A stretch of DNA of 64,000 nucleotides from Pseudomonas sp. PDM18 (lineage in GTDB: Bacteria > Pseudomonadota > Gammaproteobacteria > Pseudomonadales > Pseudomonadaceae). Positions 10,803 through 19,364 of this stretch are shown here, one piece after another (position 1 is the stretch's first letter; each line of letters opens with the position of its first letter). The stretch lies in contig NZ_JACVBX010000010.1 in the NCBI RefSeq assembly GCF_014852585.1, forward strand, positions 1-64,000, written 5' to 3'. The notes under the pieces were generated by a model. The model did not search any database and had not been told where the DNA came from. It saw only the letters and a program-made list of their open reading frames with translations. Both the position numbers and the translations under genes were made by a program.

Positions 10803-10832
10803 AAAAGCCCCGGCAGTGCCGGGGGCTTTTTC
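10803..10832. terminator. Bidirectional intrinsic terminator after rlmJ
   Basis: A run of A, a GC-rich stem (AGCCCCGGC / GCCGGGGGCT) with a 3-nt loop, and a run of T follow the rlmJ stop directly. It can act on both strands. Confidence 0.9.
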
Positions 10833-10912
10833 ATGATGCCGAGGAATGGTGCGGGGGCGAGCCGATCGCGGACGGAGTCAGCTCCTACGAGATATATCTG
10901 CGCCCGGGTTGG

Positions 10913-11029
10913 CCCTCACCCTAACCCTCTCCCAGGGGGAGAGGGGACCGTTCGGTGCAGGATGGAACTACAGCATCAGCCGGTACAGTCTGCTCCCTCT
11001 CCCTATGGGAGAGGGCTGGGGTGAGGGGG
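10913..11029 (+). repeat. MITE-like repeat, copy 1
   Basis: About 117 bp bounded by inverted CCCTCACCCTAACCCTCTCCC-type ends, each carrying its own small CCCTCTCCC/GGGAGAGGG hairpin. The interior contains GGACCGTTCGGTGCAGGATG, which also occurs, inverted, in a second copy at 50948-51066. No protein is encoded. It lies between the rlmJ terminator and msrA. Confidence 0.75.
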
Positions 11030-11082
11030 AGGCATCGGCACGGACTCCCCAGAAGAAGTCAGTTGCTGCTACGGGAGCAGGT

Positions 11083-11730
11083 TCACGCCGGCAGGCAGAC
11101 GCCCGTGCCGCCCAGGCCGCAGTAGCCGTTGGGGTTCTTCGCCAGGTACTGCTGGTGATAAGCCTCGGCGTAGTAGAACGGCGGCACTTCGCGGATTTCC
11201 GTGGTGATCTCGCCGTAGCCCTTGGCGCTCAGTTCCTTCTGGAAGGCGGCTCGGCTGGCGTCGATAGCGGCTTTCTGTGCCTGGTCGAACCAGTAGATCA
11301 CCGAGCGGTACTGGGTGCCGGTGTCGTTGCCTTGGCGCATGCCCTGGGTCGGATCGTGGGATTCCCAGAACACTTTCAGCAACGCCTCGATGCTGGTTTC
11401 GCGTGGGTCATATGCCACCAGTACCACTTCGCTGTGGCCGGTCAGGCCGGAGCAGACTTCGTCGTAGGTCGGGTTCGGCGTGTAGCCGCCCGCATAGCCC
11501 ACCGCGGTGACCCACACGCCGGGCTGTTGCCAGAAGCGCCGCTCGGCACCCCAGAAACAACCCAGGCCGACAACGATCTGCTGTACGCCGGCGGGGAAGG
11601 GCGCGGTCAGCGGGCGGCCATTGACGTAATGCGCTTCGGGCACCGGCATCGGGCTTTCGCGCCCCGGCAGGGCCTGGGCGGAGCTGGGCAGTTCCAGCTT
11701 GTGGGCAAGAATTTGCGAGCGCAGGGTCAT
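11083..11730 (-). CDS. msrA: Peptide methionine-(S)-S-oxide reductase MsrA
   Basis: Reduces the S epimer of methionine sulfoxide in proteins and peptides, repairing oxidative damage in the cytoplasm. 215 residues, normal for the gamma-proteobacterial MsrA type with an N-terminal extension. The catalytic GCFWG motif is at 57-61 (C58). The substrate-binding [14 protein letters not shown] segment follows, and resolving cysteines are present near the C terminus ([11 protein letters not shown]). The ATG at 11730 begins the conserved N-terminal segment. There is a short gap of about 110 bp to dipA, which is on the same strand. Confidence 0.95.
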   Translation of the reverse strand: MTLRSQILAHKLELPSSAQALPGRESPMPVPEAHYVNGRPLTAPFPAGVQQIVVGLGCFWGAERRFWQQPGVWVTAVGYAGGYTPNPTYDEVCSGLTGHSEVVLVAYDPRETSIEALLKVFWESHDPTQGMRQGNDTGTQYRSVIYWFDQAQKAAIDASRAAFQKELSAKGYGEITTEIREVPPFYYAEAYHQQYLAKNPNGYCGLGGTGVCLPA

Positions 11731-11840
11731 GGCATTCGTCTCCTCTGAATAGGGGCGGCAATAGACTCGGGTAGTCGCCGAAGATTACAGCGTTTTTTCC
11801 GGGAGCGGGGATGGCTGCGGGCACGCTGTGCCAGCGCGGC

Positions 11841-14540
11841 TCAGTGCGGGCGGCAGGGGTAGCGCTGCAGGCTGGAGGAGAGGTCGTGGCTGGGGATGGG
11901 TTTGTCGAACAGGTAGCCCTGGCCGATGTCGCAGCGGTTGCGCCGCAGGAAGGCCAGCTGGGCGGCGGTCTCGACGCCTTCGGCGACCACCTGCAGCTTG
12001 AGGTTGTGGGCCATGGCGATCACCGCCGAGGTGATTTCCATGTCGTCCTGGTTGTCCGGGATGTCCTTGATGAAGCTGCGATCGATCTTGATCACGTCGA
12101 TGGGGAATTTCTTCAGGTAGCTCAGCGACGAGTAGCCGGTGCCGAAGTCATCCATGGCCAGGGTCAGGCCGAGGCTCTTCAGGCGCTCCAGCTGCTGGCG
12201 GGTGTCGTCGGTGGCATCCAGCAGCAGGCTTTCAGTGAGCTCGAGCTCGAGCTGGCTGGCCGGGATGCTTTCCTCGTGGAGGATCGCGGCGATGGAGCCG
12301 ACCAGGTCCGGATCGCTGAACTGCTTGGGCGACAGGTTGATCGCCATGTGCAGGTCGCCCAGGCCCTTGGCGGCCAGTTCGCGCACCTGGCGGCAGGCCT
12401 GGCGGATCACCCACTTGCCGATGGGGATGATCAGCCCGGTTTCCTCGGCGACGCTGATGAACTGGTCCGGGCGGATCATGCCCTTCTCCGGGTGCTGCCA
12501 GCGCAGCAGTGCTTCCAGGCCGAGTAGCGCGCCACTGCGCAGGCACAGCTTGGGCTGGTAGTGCACCGCCAGTTCGTCCTGCACCAGTGCGCGGCGCAGG
12601 TTGCTCTCGACGAACAGCTTGTAGCTGGCCTCGGCGGTCATCGCTTCGGTGAAGGTCTGCACCTGGTGCTTGCCGTTGGCCTTGGCCTTGTGCAGCGCCA
12701 GGCCGGCATGCTTCATCAGGGTCTGCGGGTCCTGTCCGTGCTGCGGCGCGTAGGCGATGCCCACGGAGCCGGTGATGCTGATCAGCTGGTTGTCGACGAA
12801 CAGCGGCTTGTCGAGCACGTCGAGGATCTGCGCGGCGATCTTCTCGCCACGGCCGGCCACGGACTCCTCCAGCAGCACGGCGAATTCGTTGCTGGCGAAG
12901 CGCGCCAGGGTGGCGCTGTCGCTCAGGCTGCTGCGCAGGCGGCGGGCAAGGTTGGCCAGTAGCTTGTCGCCGGTCTGGTGGCCGAGGCTGTCGTTGATTC
13001 GCTTGAAGTTGTCGATGTCCACCAGCAGTAGGCTCAGCGAATGTTCGCTGCCCACCTGCAGGCGTTCTTCCAGGGCGTTGATGAAGAAGTGCCGGTTGGC
13101 CAGGCCCGTGAGGTTGTCGCGGTAGGCGAGCTTCTCGATGTGCTGCTGGGCCAGCTTGCTCTGGGTGATGTCTTCGTAGATGCCGATGTAGTGCGTCAGC
13201 TCGCCCTTGTCGTCGTAGACCTTGGACAGCGACAGCTGGCCCCAGTAAGGCTCGAGGTTCTTGCGCCGGCTGCGGAACTCGCCCTGCCAGCTGTTCTGCG
13301 TGACCAGGGTGGAGCGCGCGTCGAACAGCAGCTCGCTGAGGTTCGCCAGCGCCGGCAGCTCCGGCAGGCGCCGGCCGCGCACTTCGTCGGCACCGTATTG
13401 GGTAATCGCGGTGAAGCTTGGATTGACGTATTCCACCAGGCCGTCGCGGTCGATCAGCAGGAAGGCGCTGGCGCTCTGCTCGACGGCGCGCTGGAACAGG
13501 TGCAGGGCGCTGGAGACGTTGCGCCGCTCGTGATTCATCAGCACCTGGGCGTACTGGTCGGCTAGTTCGCCAGCAAAGGCGATCTCGTCGCTCTGCCACA
13601 TGCGCACTTCGCCGACGTGTTCCAGGCAGAGCACGCCGACCACTTCGCCGCCGACGCGGATGGTGGCGTCGAGCATGGCGCTGATGCCCTGCGGGCGCAG
13701 GTAGCGCTTGGCCAGTTCCTGGGTGCGCGGGTCCTGCTGGGCGTTGTGGGCGTCGATGGCGCGGCCGCTGTGCACCGCGTCGAGGTAGTTGGGGAAGTGG
13801 CTGGCGTCGATGTCCTGTGGCTTTTCGTACTGGTCGGTGTCGCGGCGGTAGATAGTCACCGCTTCCAGGCGGTGGTCGGTGTGCAGGCGCCAGATGCCGG
13901 CACGGGCCACGTCATAGGCCTCGCAGGCCGCCTGGGCGATCAGCTGGGCCGCTTCAAGCAGCGGGTCGCTGGATAGGTAGCGGTGCCGCGCCAGGCGCAC
14001 GATCAGGTTCTGCTGGGTGCGCGAACGCACCAGATGCTGCAGGTGTTCGTCCTGGGAGCGCTGGTACATCTCCAGGGACATCTTCAGGCGGATGTTCTGG
14101 GCTTCCAGGTCCAGCAGGCGCGGGTCCAGCTCGGTGCTCTGCTCGTTGCCCTCGTCCTGCAGGATGTAGCCGTGGAGCAGTTGGCGACCGTGCTGCTGGA
14201 AGCTTTCGCCGACCTCCAGCACGTTCAGCGTGCCGCGCGGCGAGTGGAGCAGGTAGCGCACCCGGTAACGGCCGTCCTTGAGCAGTTGCTGCTGCACCTG
14301 CTCATGCAGGCGATGGCGCGCTTCGGGCTCCATCAGGCTGGCGTAGGGGGCGTCGAGGATGCCGCAGAGGTCCTGGGCCGGCACGCCGATCTGGCGTTCG
14401 CAACCGGGGTCCAGGAACAGCAGGGTCCAGCTCGGTTCGTTCAGACGCTCGAAGCGCAGCATCCCAAGCCTCGAAGGGACGGGAAGCTGCGTGACAACCT
14501 CGGCCGCCTGACGGCTGGCGGCATCGGGATGACTCTTCAT
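11841..14540 (-). CDS. dipA: Cyclic-di-GMP phosphodiesterase DipA (PAS-GAF-PAS-GGDEF-EAL)
   Basis: An 899-residue signalling protein that lowers cyclic di-GMP; the P. aeruginosa homolog is needed for biofilm dispersion. Approximate layout: N-terminal PAS 30-140, coiled coil, GAF 190-335, PAS 350-460, GGDEF domain 470-625, EAL domain 637-885. The GGDEF signature is ASNEF (549-553), so diguanylate cyclase activity is not expected. The EAL signature EALLRW (676-681) and downstream acidic residues (MAINLSPKQFSD, DDFGTGYSSLSYLK) are intact, so phosphodiesterase activity is likely. The ATG at 14540 (MKSHPDAA) matches the known start better than an in-frame ATG at 14576. Confidence 0.94.
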   Translation of the reverse strand: MKSHPDAASRQAAEVVTQLPVPSRLGMLRFERLNEPSWTLLFLDPGCERQIGVPAQDLCGILDAPYASLMEPEARHRLHEQVQQQLLKDGRYRVRYLLHSPRGTLNVLEVGESFQQHGRQLLHGYILQDEGNEQSTELDPRLLDLEAQNIRLKMSLEMYQRSQDEHLQHLVRSRTQQNLIVRLARHRYLSSDPLLEAAQLIAQAACEAYDVARAGIWRLHTDHRLEAVTIYRRDTDQYEKPQDIDASHFPNYLDAVHSGRAIDAHNAQQDPRTQELAKRYLRPQGISAMLDATIRVGGEVVGVLCLEHVGEVRMWQSDEIAFAGELADQYAQVLMNHERRNVSSALHLFQRAVEQSASAFLLIDRDGLVEYVNPSFTAITQYGADEVRGRRLPELPALANLSELLFDARSTLVTQNSWQGEFRSRRKNLEPYWGQLSLSKVYDDKGELTHYIGIYEDITQSKLAQQHIEKLAYRDNLTGLANRHFFINALEERLQVGSEHSLSLLLVDIDNFKRINDSLGHQTGDKLLANLARRLRSSLSDSATLARFASNEFAVLLEESVAGRGEKIAAQILDVLDKPLFVDNQLISITGSVGIAYAPQHGQDPQTLMKHAGLALHKAKANGKHQVQTFTEAMTAEASYKLFVESNLRRALVQDELAVHYQPKLCLRSGALLGLEALLRWQHPEKGMIRPDQFISVAEETGLIIPIGKWVIRQACRQVRELAAKGLGDLHMAINLSPKQFSDPDLVGSIAAILHEESIPASQLELELTESLLLDATDDTRQQLERLKSLGLTLAMDDFGTGYSSLSYLKKFPIDVIKIDRSFIKDIPDNQDDMEITSAVIAMAHNLKLQVVAEGVETAAQLAFLRRNRCDIGQGYLFDKPIPSHDLSSSLQRYPCRPH

Positions 14541-14710
14541 GCGCGGGAGATTTCCAGGGTGCTGGACGAGGTACATGGCCCCGCCCGACTTCTATGGGCG
14601 TTGGCAAGATTTGCATGAGGCACGGGGCCATGACAAGCCAAGACTGTATCGGCCGTCACAGAGCTAAGTTGAGGCAGTGCCGGGAGCGGGGCGTGACCGC
14701 CGGTCCGGAC

Positions 14711-14739
14711 AAAAAGAAGCCCCGCCATCCGGCAGGGCT
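14711..14739 (-). terminator. Intrinsic terminator downstream of aceF
   Basis: On the minus strand an AGCCC..GCC / GGC..GGGCT stem with a 4-nt loop is followed by TTCTTTTT. It lies about 80 nt past the aceF stop and ends the aceEF transcript before dipA. Confidence 0.8.
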
Positions 14740-14819
14740 GGAGAGAACGAGCGTGGCGTGCTCGTCGAGAGGAAGGGGCAGGCTGGGCCTGCCCTGTACA
14801 ACACTTACAGCTGCCGCAC

Positions 14820-16460
14820 TTACAGGAGCAGGGTGCGGATGTCGCCCAGCAGGTCGGACAGGCGCTTGGTGTAGCGCGCGGCGGCCGCCCCGTTGATCAC
14901 GCGGTGATCGTAGGACAGCGACAGCGGCAGCATCAGGCGCGGCTGGAAGGCCTTGCCGTCCCAGACCGGCTGCATGGTTGCCTTGCTGACACCCAGGATC
15001 GCCACTTCCGGCGCGTTGACGATCGGCGTGAAGCCGGTGCCGCCAATGTGGCCGAGGCTGGAGATGGTGAAGCAGGCGCCCTGCATAGCATCGGCGGAGA
15101 GCTTCTTGGTGCGCGCTTTCTCGGCCAGTTCGGCGGCTTCGGCGGCGAGCTGCAGGAGGCTCTTCTGATCGACGTTCTTGATCACAGGGACCAGCAGACC
15201 GTCCGGCGTGTCCACGGCAAAGCCGATGTTCACGTACTTTTTGCGGATCAGCGCCTTGCCGCTGGGGGCCAGCGAGCTGTTGAAGTCCGGCATTTCCTTG
15301 AGCAGGTGGGCGCAGGCCTTCAGCAGGATCGGCAGAACGGTCAGCTTGACGCCGGCCTTCTCCGCGACGGCTTTCTGGGCCACGCGGAAGGCTTCCATCT
15401 CGGTGATGTCGGCCGAGTCGAACTGGGTCACGTGCGGCACGTTCAGCCAGCTGCGGTGCAGGTTGGCGGCGCCGACCTGCATCAGGCGGGTCATGGCCAC
15501 TTCTTCCACTTCGCCGAACTTGCTGAAGTCGACTTCCGGGATCGGCGGGATACCCGCACCACCGCTGGCGCCAGCCGGCGCGCCGGATTTGGCGCGTTGC
15601 AGTTGCTCCTTGACGAACGCCTGCACGTCTTCTTTCAGGATGCGGCCTTTCGGACCGGTGCCTTTGACTTCACCCAGCTCGACGCCGAACTCGCGGGCGA
15701 CCATGCGCACTGCGGGGCCTGCGTGGACTTTGGTGCCGTCACGGCTGGGCGCGCCCACCGGCGCGGCTTCCGGTGCCTTGGCAGGAGCCGCGGCAGCCGG
15801 TGCGGGAGCTGCAGCAGGAGCGGCAGCGGCCGGAGCAGCAGCCGGAGCTTCGGCAGCGGCCGGGGCAGCAGCACCCGCGACCTTGAGCTTTAGGATCAGG
15901 TCGCCGGTGCCAACTTCGTCACCGACCTTGATCGACACGCTCTCCACCACGCCGGAAGCCGGCGAGGGGATTTCCATGCTGGCCTTGTCCGATTCCAGGG
16001 TGATCAGCGACTGGTCGGCTTCGACTGTGTCGCCGGCTTTCACCATGACTTCGATGACGTTGGCCTTGCCGGCCGAACCGATGTCCGGGACGTGGATATC
16101 CTGGACGCTGGCACCAGCGGCAGGCGCGGCAGCCGGCGCCGGAGCAGCGGTCGGAGCCTCTGCTTTCGGAGCCTCGGCGGCCGGGGCCTGGGCTTCGGCC
16201 TTGGGCGCAACGGCCTCCGCCGAACCACCCTCGACTTCCAGCTCGAGAATCTCGTCGCCTTCCTTCAGGGTGTCGCCCACCTTGACCTTCAGACTCTTCA
16301 CCACGCCCGCTTTCGGCGAGGGGATTTCCATGCTGGCCTTGTCGGATTCCAGGGTCAGCAGGCTCTGGTCGGCCTCGACGGTGTCGCCGACCTTGACCAG
16401 CAGTTCGATGACTTCACCCTGACCATTGCCGATGTCGGGTACACGAATCAGTTCGCTCAT
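14820..16460 (-). CDS. aceF: Pyruvate dehydrogenase E2, dihydrolipoyl acetyltransferase
   Basis: The core of the pyruvate dehydrogenase complex, transferring the acetyl group from lipoate to CoA. 546 residues. There are two lipoyl domains with ESDKASMEIPSP motifs (lipoylated K41 and K159), separated and followed by Ala/Pro-rich flexible linkers (about 80-120 and 198-235). A peripheral-subunit-binding domain lies at about 245-285, and the catalytic domain ends with SYDHRVINGAAAARY (H519, N523). Two lipoyl domains rather than the three of E. coli is usual for Pseudomonas. It is 11 bp downstream of aceE with an AGGAG box, so it forms one operon with aceE. Confidence 0.97.
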   Translation of the reverse strand: MSELIRVPDIGNGQGEVIELLVKVGDTVEADQSLLTLESDKASMEIPSPKAGVVKSLKVKVGDTLKEGDEILELEVEGGSAEAVAPKAEAQAPAAEAPKAEAPTAAPAPAAAPAAGASVQDIHVPDIGSAGKANVIEVMVKAGDTVEADQSLITLESDKASMEIPSPASGVVESVSIKVGDEVGTGDLILKLKVAGAAAPAAAEAPAAAPAAAAPAAAPAPAAAAPAKAPEAAPVGAPSRDGTKVHAGPAVRMVAREFGVELGEVKGTGPKGRILKEDVQAFVKEQLQRAKSGAPAGASGGAGIPPIPEVDFSKFGEVEEVAMTRLMQVGAANLHRSWLNVPHVTQFDSADITEMEAFRVAQKAVAEKAGVKLTVLPILLKACAHLLKEMPDFNSSLAPSGKALIRKKYVNIGFAVDTPDGLLVPVIKNVDQKSLLQLAAEAAELAEKARTKKLSADAMQGACFTISSLGHIGGTGFTPIVNAPEVAILGVSKATMQPVWDGKAFQPRLMLPLSLSYDHRVINGAAAARYTKRLSDLLGDIRTLLL

Positions 16461-16471
16461 CGTGCCTCTCC

Positions 16472-19120
16472 TCAGCAGTCCAGCGGGTTGCGTTTTTCGG
16501 GGTTGATGCCGAACTTGGCGATGGCTTCCGCCACGACCTTGGGTTCGATATCACCGCGATCGGCCAGGGCTTCCAGCGCGGCCAGCACGACCCAGTGGCG
16601 GTCGACTTCGAAGAAGTCGCGCAGCTTGCGGCGGCTGTCGCTGCGGCCGAAGCCGTCGGTGCCCAGGACCTTGAATTCCTTGCTCGGAACCCACTGGCGG
16701 ATCTGCTCGGCGTAGAGCTTCATGTAGTCGGTGGAGGCGATCACCGGGCCCTTGCGGCCGGAGAGGCACTCTTCGACGTAGCTCTGCTTCGGCTTCTGGC
16801 CCGGGTGCAGGCGGTTCCAGCGCTCCACGGCGAGGCCGTCGCGGCGCAGTTCGTTGAAGCTCGGAACGGACCAGACATCGGCGCCGATGCCGAAGTCCTC
16901 GCGCAGGATCTTCGCGGCGGCTTCGACTTCGCGCAGGATGGTGCCCGAACCCAGCAGCTGCACGTGATGCGCGGCGTCCTTCTTGTCCTCATCGAGCAGG
17001 TACATGCCCTTGATGATGCCTTCCTCGGCGCCCTTGGGCATGGCCGGCTGGACGTAGTTCTCGTTCATCACGGTGATGTAATAGAAGATGTCCTGCTGCT
17101 CTTCGATCATCTGGCGCGAGCCTTCGCGGATGATCACTGCCAGCTCGTAGGCATAGGTCGGATCGTAGGTGCGGCAGTTCGGGATGGTCGCTGCCAGCAG
17201 GTGGCTGTGACCGTCTTCGTGCTGCAGGCCTTCACCGTTCAGGGTGGTACGGCCGGCGGTGCCGCCGATCAGGAAGCCGTGCGCGCGGCTGTCGCCAGCG
17301 GCCCAGGCCAGGTCGCCGATACGCTGGAAGCCGAACATCGAGTAGAAGATGTAGAACGGCAGCATCGGCTGGTTGTGCGTGGAGTACGAGGTACCCGCGG
17401 CGATCCAGCTGGACATGGCGCCGGCTTCGTTGATGCCTTCCTCTAGGATCTGACCTTTCTTGTCCTCGCGGTAGAACATCACCTGGTCCTTATCCACCGG
17501 CTCGTACAGCTGGCCGACGGAGGAGTAGATGCCCAGCTGGCGGAACATGCCTTCCATACCGAAGGTACGGGCTTCGTCCGGCACGATCGGGACGATGCGC
17601 GGGCCGAGTTCCTTGTCCTTGACCAGCTGCGAGATGATCCGCACGAAGGCCATGGTGGTGGAGATTTCGCGGTCGCCCGAGCCGTCGAGCATGGCCTTGA
17701 GGGTTTCCAGCGGGGGAACCGGGACCTGGAAGCTCTTCTCGCGGCGAACCGGCATCACGCCGCCCAGCGCGGCACGGCGGTTGGCCAGGTACTTGGCTTC
17801 GGCGCTGCCTTCTTCGGGACGGTAGAACGGCAGGTTTTCCAGGTCGGCATCCTTGATTGGGATGTCGAACTTGTCGCGGAACGACTTCAGGGACTCGACG
17901 TCGACCTTCTTGACGTTGTGCGCGATGTTCTTCGCTTCGCCCGAACCGGTGCCGTAGCCCTTGATGGTCTTGGCCAGGATGACGGTCGGCTGGCCTTTGT
18001 GGTTGACCGCCTGGTGGTAGGCCGCATAGACCTTGTAGGGGTCGTGGCCGCCGCGGTTGAGTTTCCAGATTTCTTCGTCGGAGAGGTCCTTGACCATCTC
18101 CAGCAGCTCCGGACGCGCACCGAAGAAGTGCTCACGCACGTAGGCGCCGTCTTTGGCCTTGTAGTTCTGGTATTCGCCATCGATGACCTCGTCCATGCGC
18201 TGCTGCAGCAGGCCGGCGGTGTCCTTGGCGAACAGCGGGTCCCAGAAGCGGCCCCAGACCACCTTGTTGACGTTCCACTCGGCGCCACGGAATACGCCTT
18301 CGAGTTCCTGGATGATCTTGCCGTTGCCGCGAACCGGGCCGTCGAGGCGCTGCAGGTTGCAGTTGATGACGAAGATCAGGTTGTCCAGCTTCTCGCGGCC
18401 GGCCAGGGAGATTGCGCCCAGGGATTCGGGCTCGTCACACTCGCCGTCGCCCATGAAGCACCAGACCTTCTGCTTGCCGGCAGGGATGAAGCCGCGGCTT
18501 TCCAGGTACTTCATGAAGCGCGCCTGGTAGATCGCCTGGATCGGGCCCAGACCCATGGATACGGTCGGGAACTGCCAGAAGTCCGGCATCAGCCAGGGGT
18601 GCGGGTAGGAAGACAGGCCGTTGCCGTCCACTTCCTGGCGGAAGTTGTTCAGCTGGTCTTCGCTGATGCGGCCTTCGAGGAAGGCGCGGGCGTAGACGCC
18701 GGGGGAGGCGTGGCCCTGGAAGAACACCAGGTCGCCGCCGTGTTCTTCGGTCGGGGCCTGGAAGAAGTAGTTGAAGCCAACGTCATACAGGGTCGCCGAG
18801 GAGGCGAAGGAGGAGATGTGGCCACCCAGATCCGGGTCGTTCTTGTTGGCCTTCATCACCATCGCCAAGGCATTCCAGCGCACCAGGGAGCGGATGCGGC
18901 GTTCCATGAACAGGTCGCCGGGCATGCGGGCTTCGTGGGTGACCGGGATGCTGTTGCGGTAAGGCGTGGTGATCGCGTAGGGCAGTTGGGTGCCGGACCG
19001 GCTGGCCAACTCGCCCATACGGGTCATCAGGTAATGGGCGCGGTCTTCACCTTCACGGTCCAGGACCGATTCCAGGGCGTCCAGCCATTCCTGGGTTTCG
19101 ACGGGATCGAGGTCTTGCAT
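16472..19120 (-). CDS. aceE: Pyruvate dehydrogenase E1 component (homodimeric)
   Basis: Thiamine-diphosphate enzyme that decarboxylates pyruvate and acetylates E2-bound lipoate. 882 residues, typical for the homodimeric E1 of gamma-proteobacteria. The ThDP motif is visible as GDGECDEPES (from ~226) with NCN about 30 residues later. The C-terminal domain includes TDGFGRSDSR. First gene of aceE-aceF; no gene for E3 (lpd) is in the window. The 244-bp upstream region, shared with divergent glnE, holds two inverted copies of a GTAGT-N3-ACTAC element, probably operator sites. Confidence 0.97.
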   Translation of the reverse strand: MQDLDPVETQEWLDALESVLDREGEDRAHYLMTRMGELASRSGTQLPYAITTPYRNSIPVTHEARMPGDLFMERRIRSLVRWNALAMVMKANKNDPDLGGHISSFASSATLYDVGFNYFFQAPTEEHGGDLVFFQGHASPGVYARAFLEGRISEDQLNNFRQEVDGNGLSSYPHPWLMPDFWQFPTVSMGLGPIQAIYQARFMKYLESRGFIPAGKQKVWCFMGDGECDEPESLGAISLAGREKLDNLIFVINCNLQRLDGPVRGNGKIIQELEGVFRGAEWNVNKVVWGRFWDPLFAKDTAGLLQQRMDEVIDGEYQNYKAKDGAYVREHFFGARPELLEMVKDLSDEEIWKLNRGGHDPYKVYAAYHQAVNHKGQPTVILAKTIKGYGTGSGEAKNIAHNVKKVDVESLKSFRDKFDIPIKDADLENLPFYRPEEGSAEAKYLANRRAALGGVMPVRREKSFQVPVPPLETLKAMLDGSGDREISTTMAFVRIISQLVKDKELGPRIVPIVPDEARTFGMEGMFRQLGIYSSVGQLYEPVDKDQVMFYREDKKGQILEEGINEAGAMSSWIAAGTSYSTHNQPMLPFYIFYSMFGFQRIGDLAWAAGDSRAHGFLIGGTAGRTTLNGEGLQHEDGHSHLLAATIPNCRTYDPTYAYELAVIIREGSRQMIEEQQDIFYYITVMNENYVQPAMPKGAEEGIIKGMYLLDEDKKDAAHHVQLLGSGTILREVEAAAKILREDFGIGADVWSVPSFNELRRDGLAVERWNRLHPGQKPKQSYVEECLSGRKGPVIASTDYMKLYAEQIRQWVPSKEFKVLGTDGFGRSDSRRKLRDFFEVDRHWVVLAALEALADRGDIEPKVVAEAIAKFGINPEKRNPLDC

Positions 19121-19243
19121 GGCTTGCTCCAGGGCGGAAAGGCTTCCAGAATCGGAAGCCAGTAGATCGTTGCCGACAGCTGCGCCAACCTCGTGGGCGA
19201 CGCGGCGAATTCTTGGAAGTGCACCGGGGGTACGCCCGGCGGG

Positions 19244-19310
19244 TTGTAGTTTTACTACAAATCGCTAGCGGATACATCCCTCCGCCAGAAAAAGTTAGTA
19301 GTAAAACTAC
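19244..19310. promoter_or_regulatory. Twin operator-like palindromes between aceE and glnE
   Basis: GTAGTTTTACTAC at 19246-19258 and its exact complement GTAGTAAAACTAC at 19298-19310. Each has GTAGT / ACTAC half-sites, and their centres are 52 bp apart (about five helical turns). The first is extended to TTGTAG...CTACAA. This symmetry and spacing suit two dimers of one repressor, such as a GntR-type PdhR-like regulator of aceEF. The regulator's identity is inferred, not shown. Confidence 0.6.
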
Positions 19311-19364
19311 AGGGGCGCGAAAAGACAGGAATGCCGGCGCCTCGCCGACCACTCAGGATAGACC

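Noticed and set aside
11811..14618. Plus-strand frames opposite dipA
   Set aside because: They are shadows of the EAL, GGDEF and PAS coding sequence with no own initiation signals.
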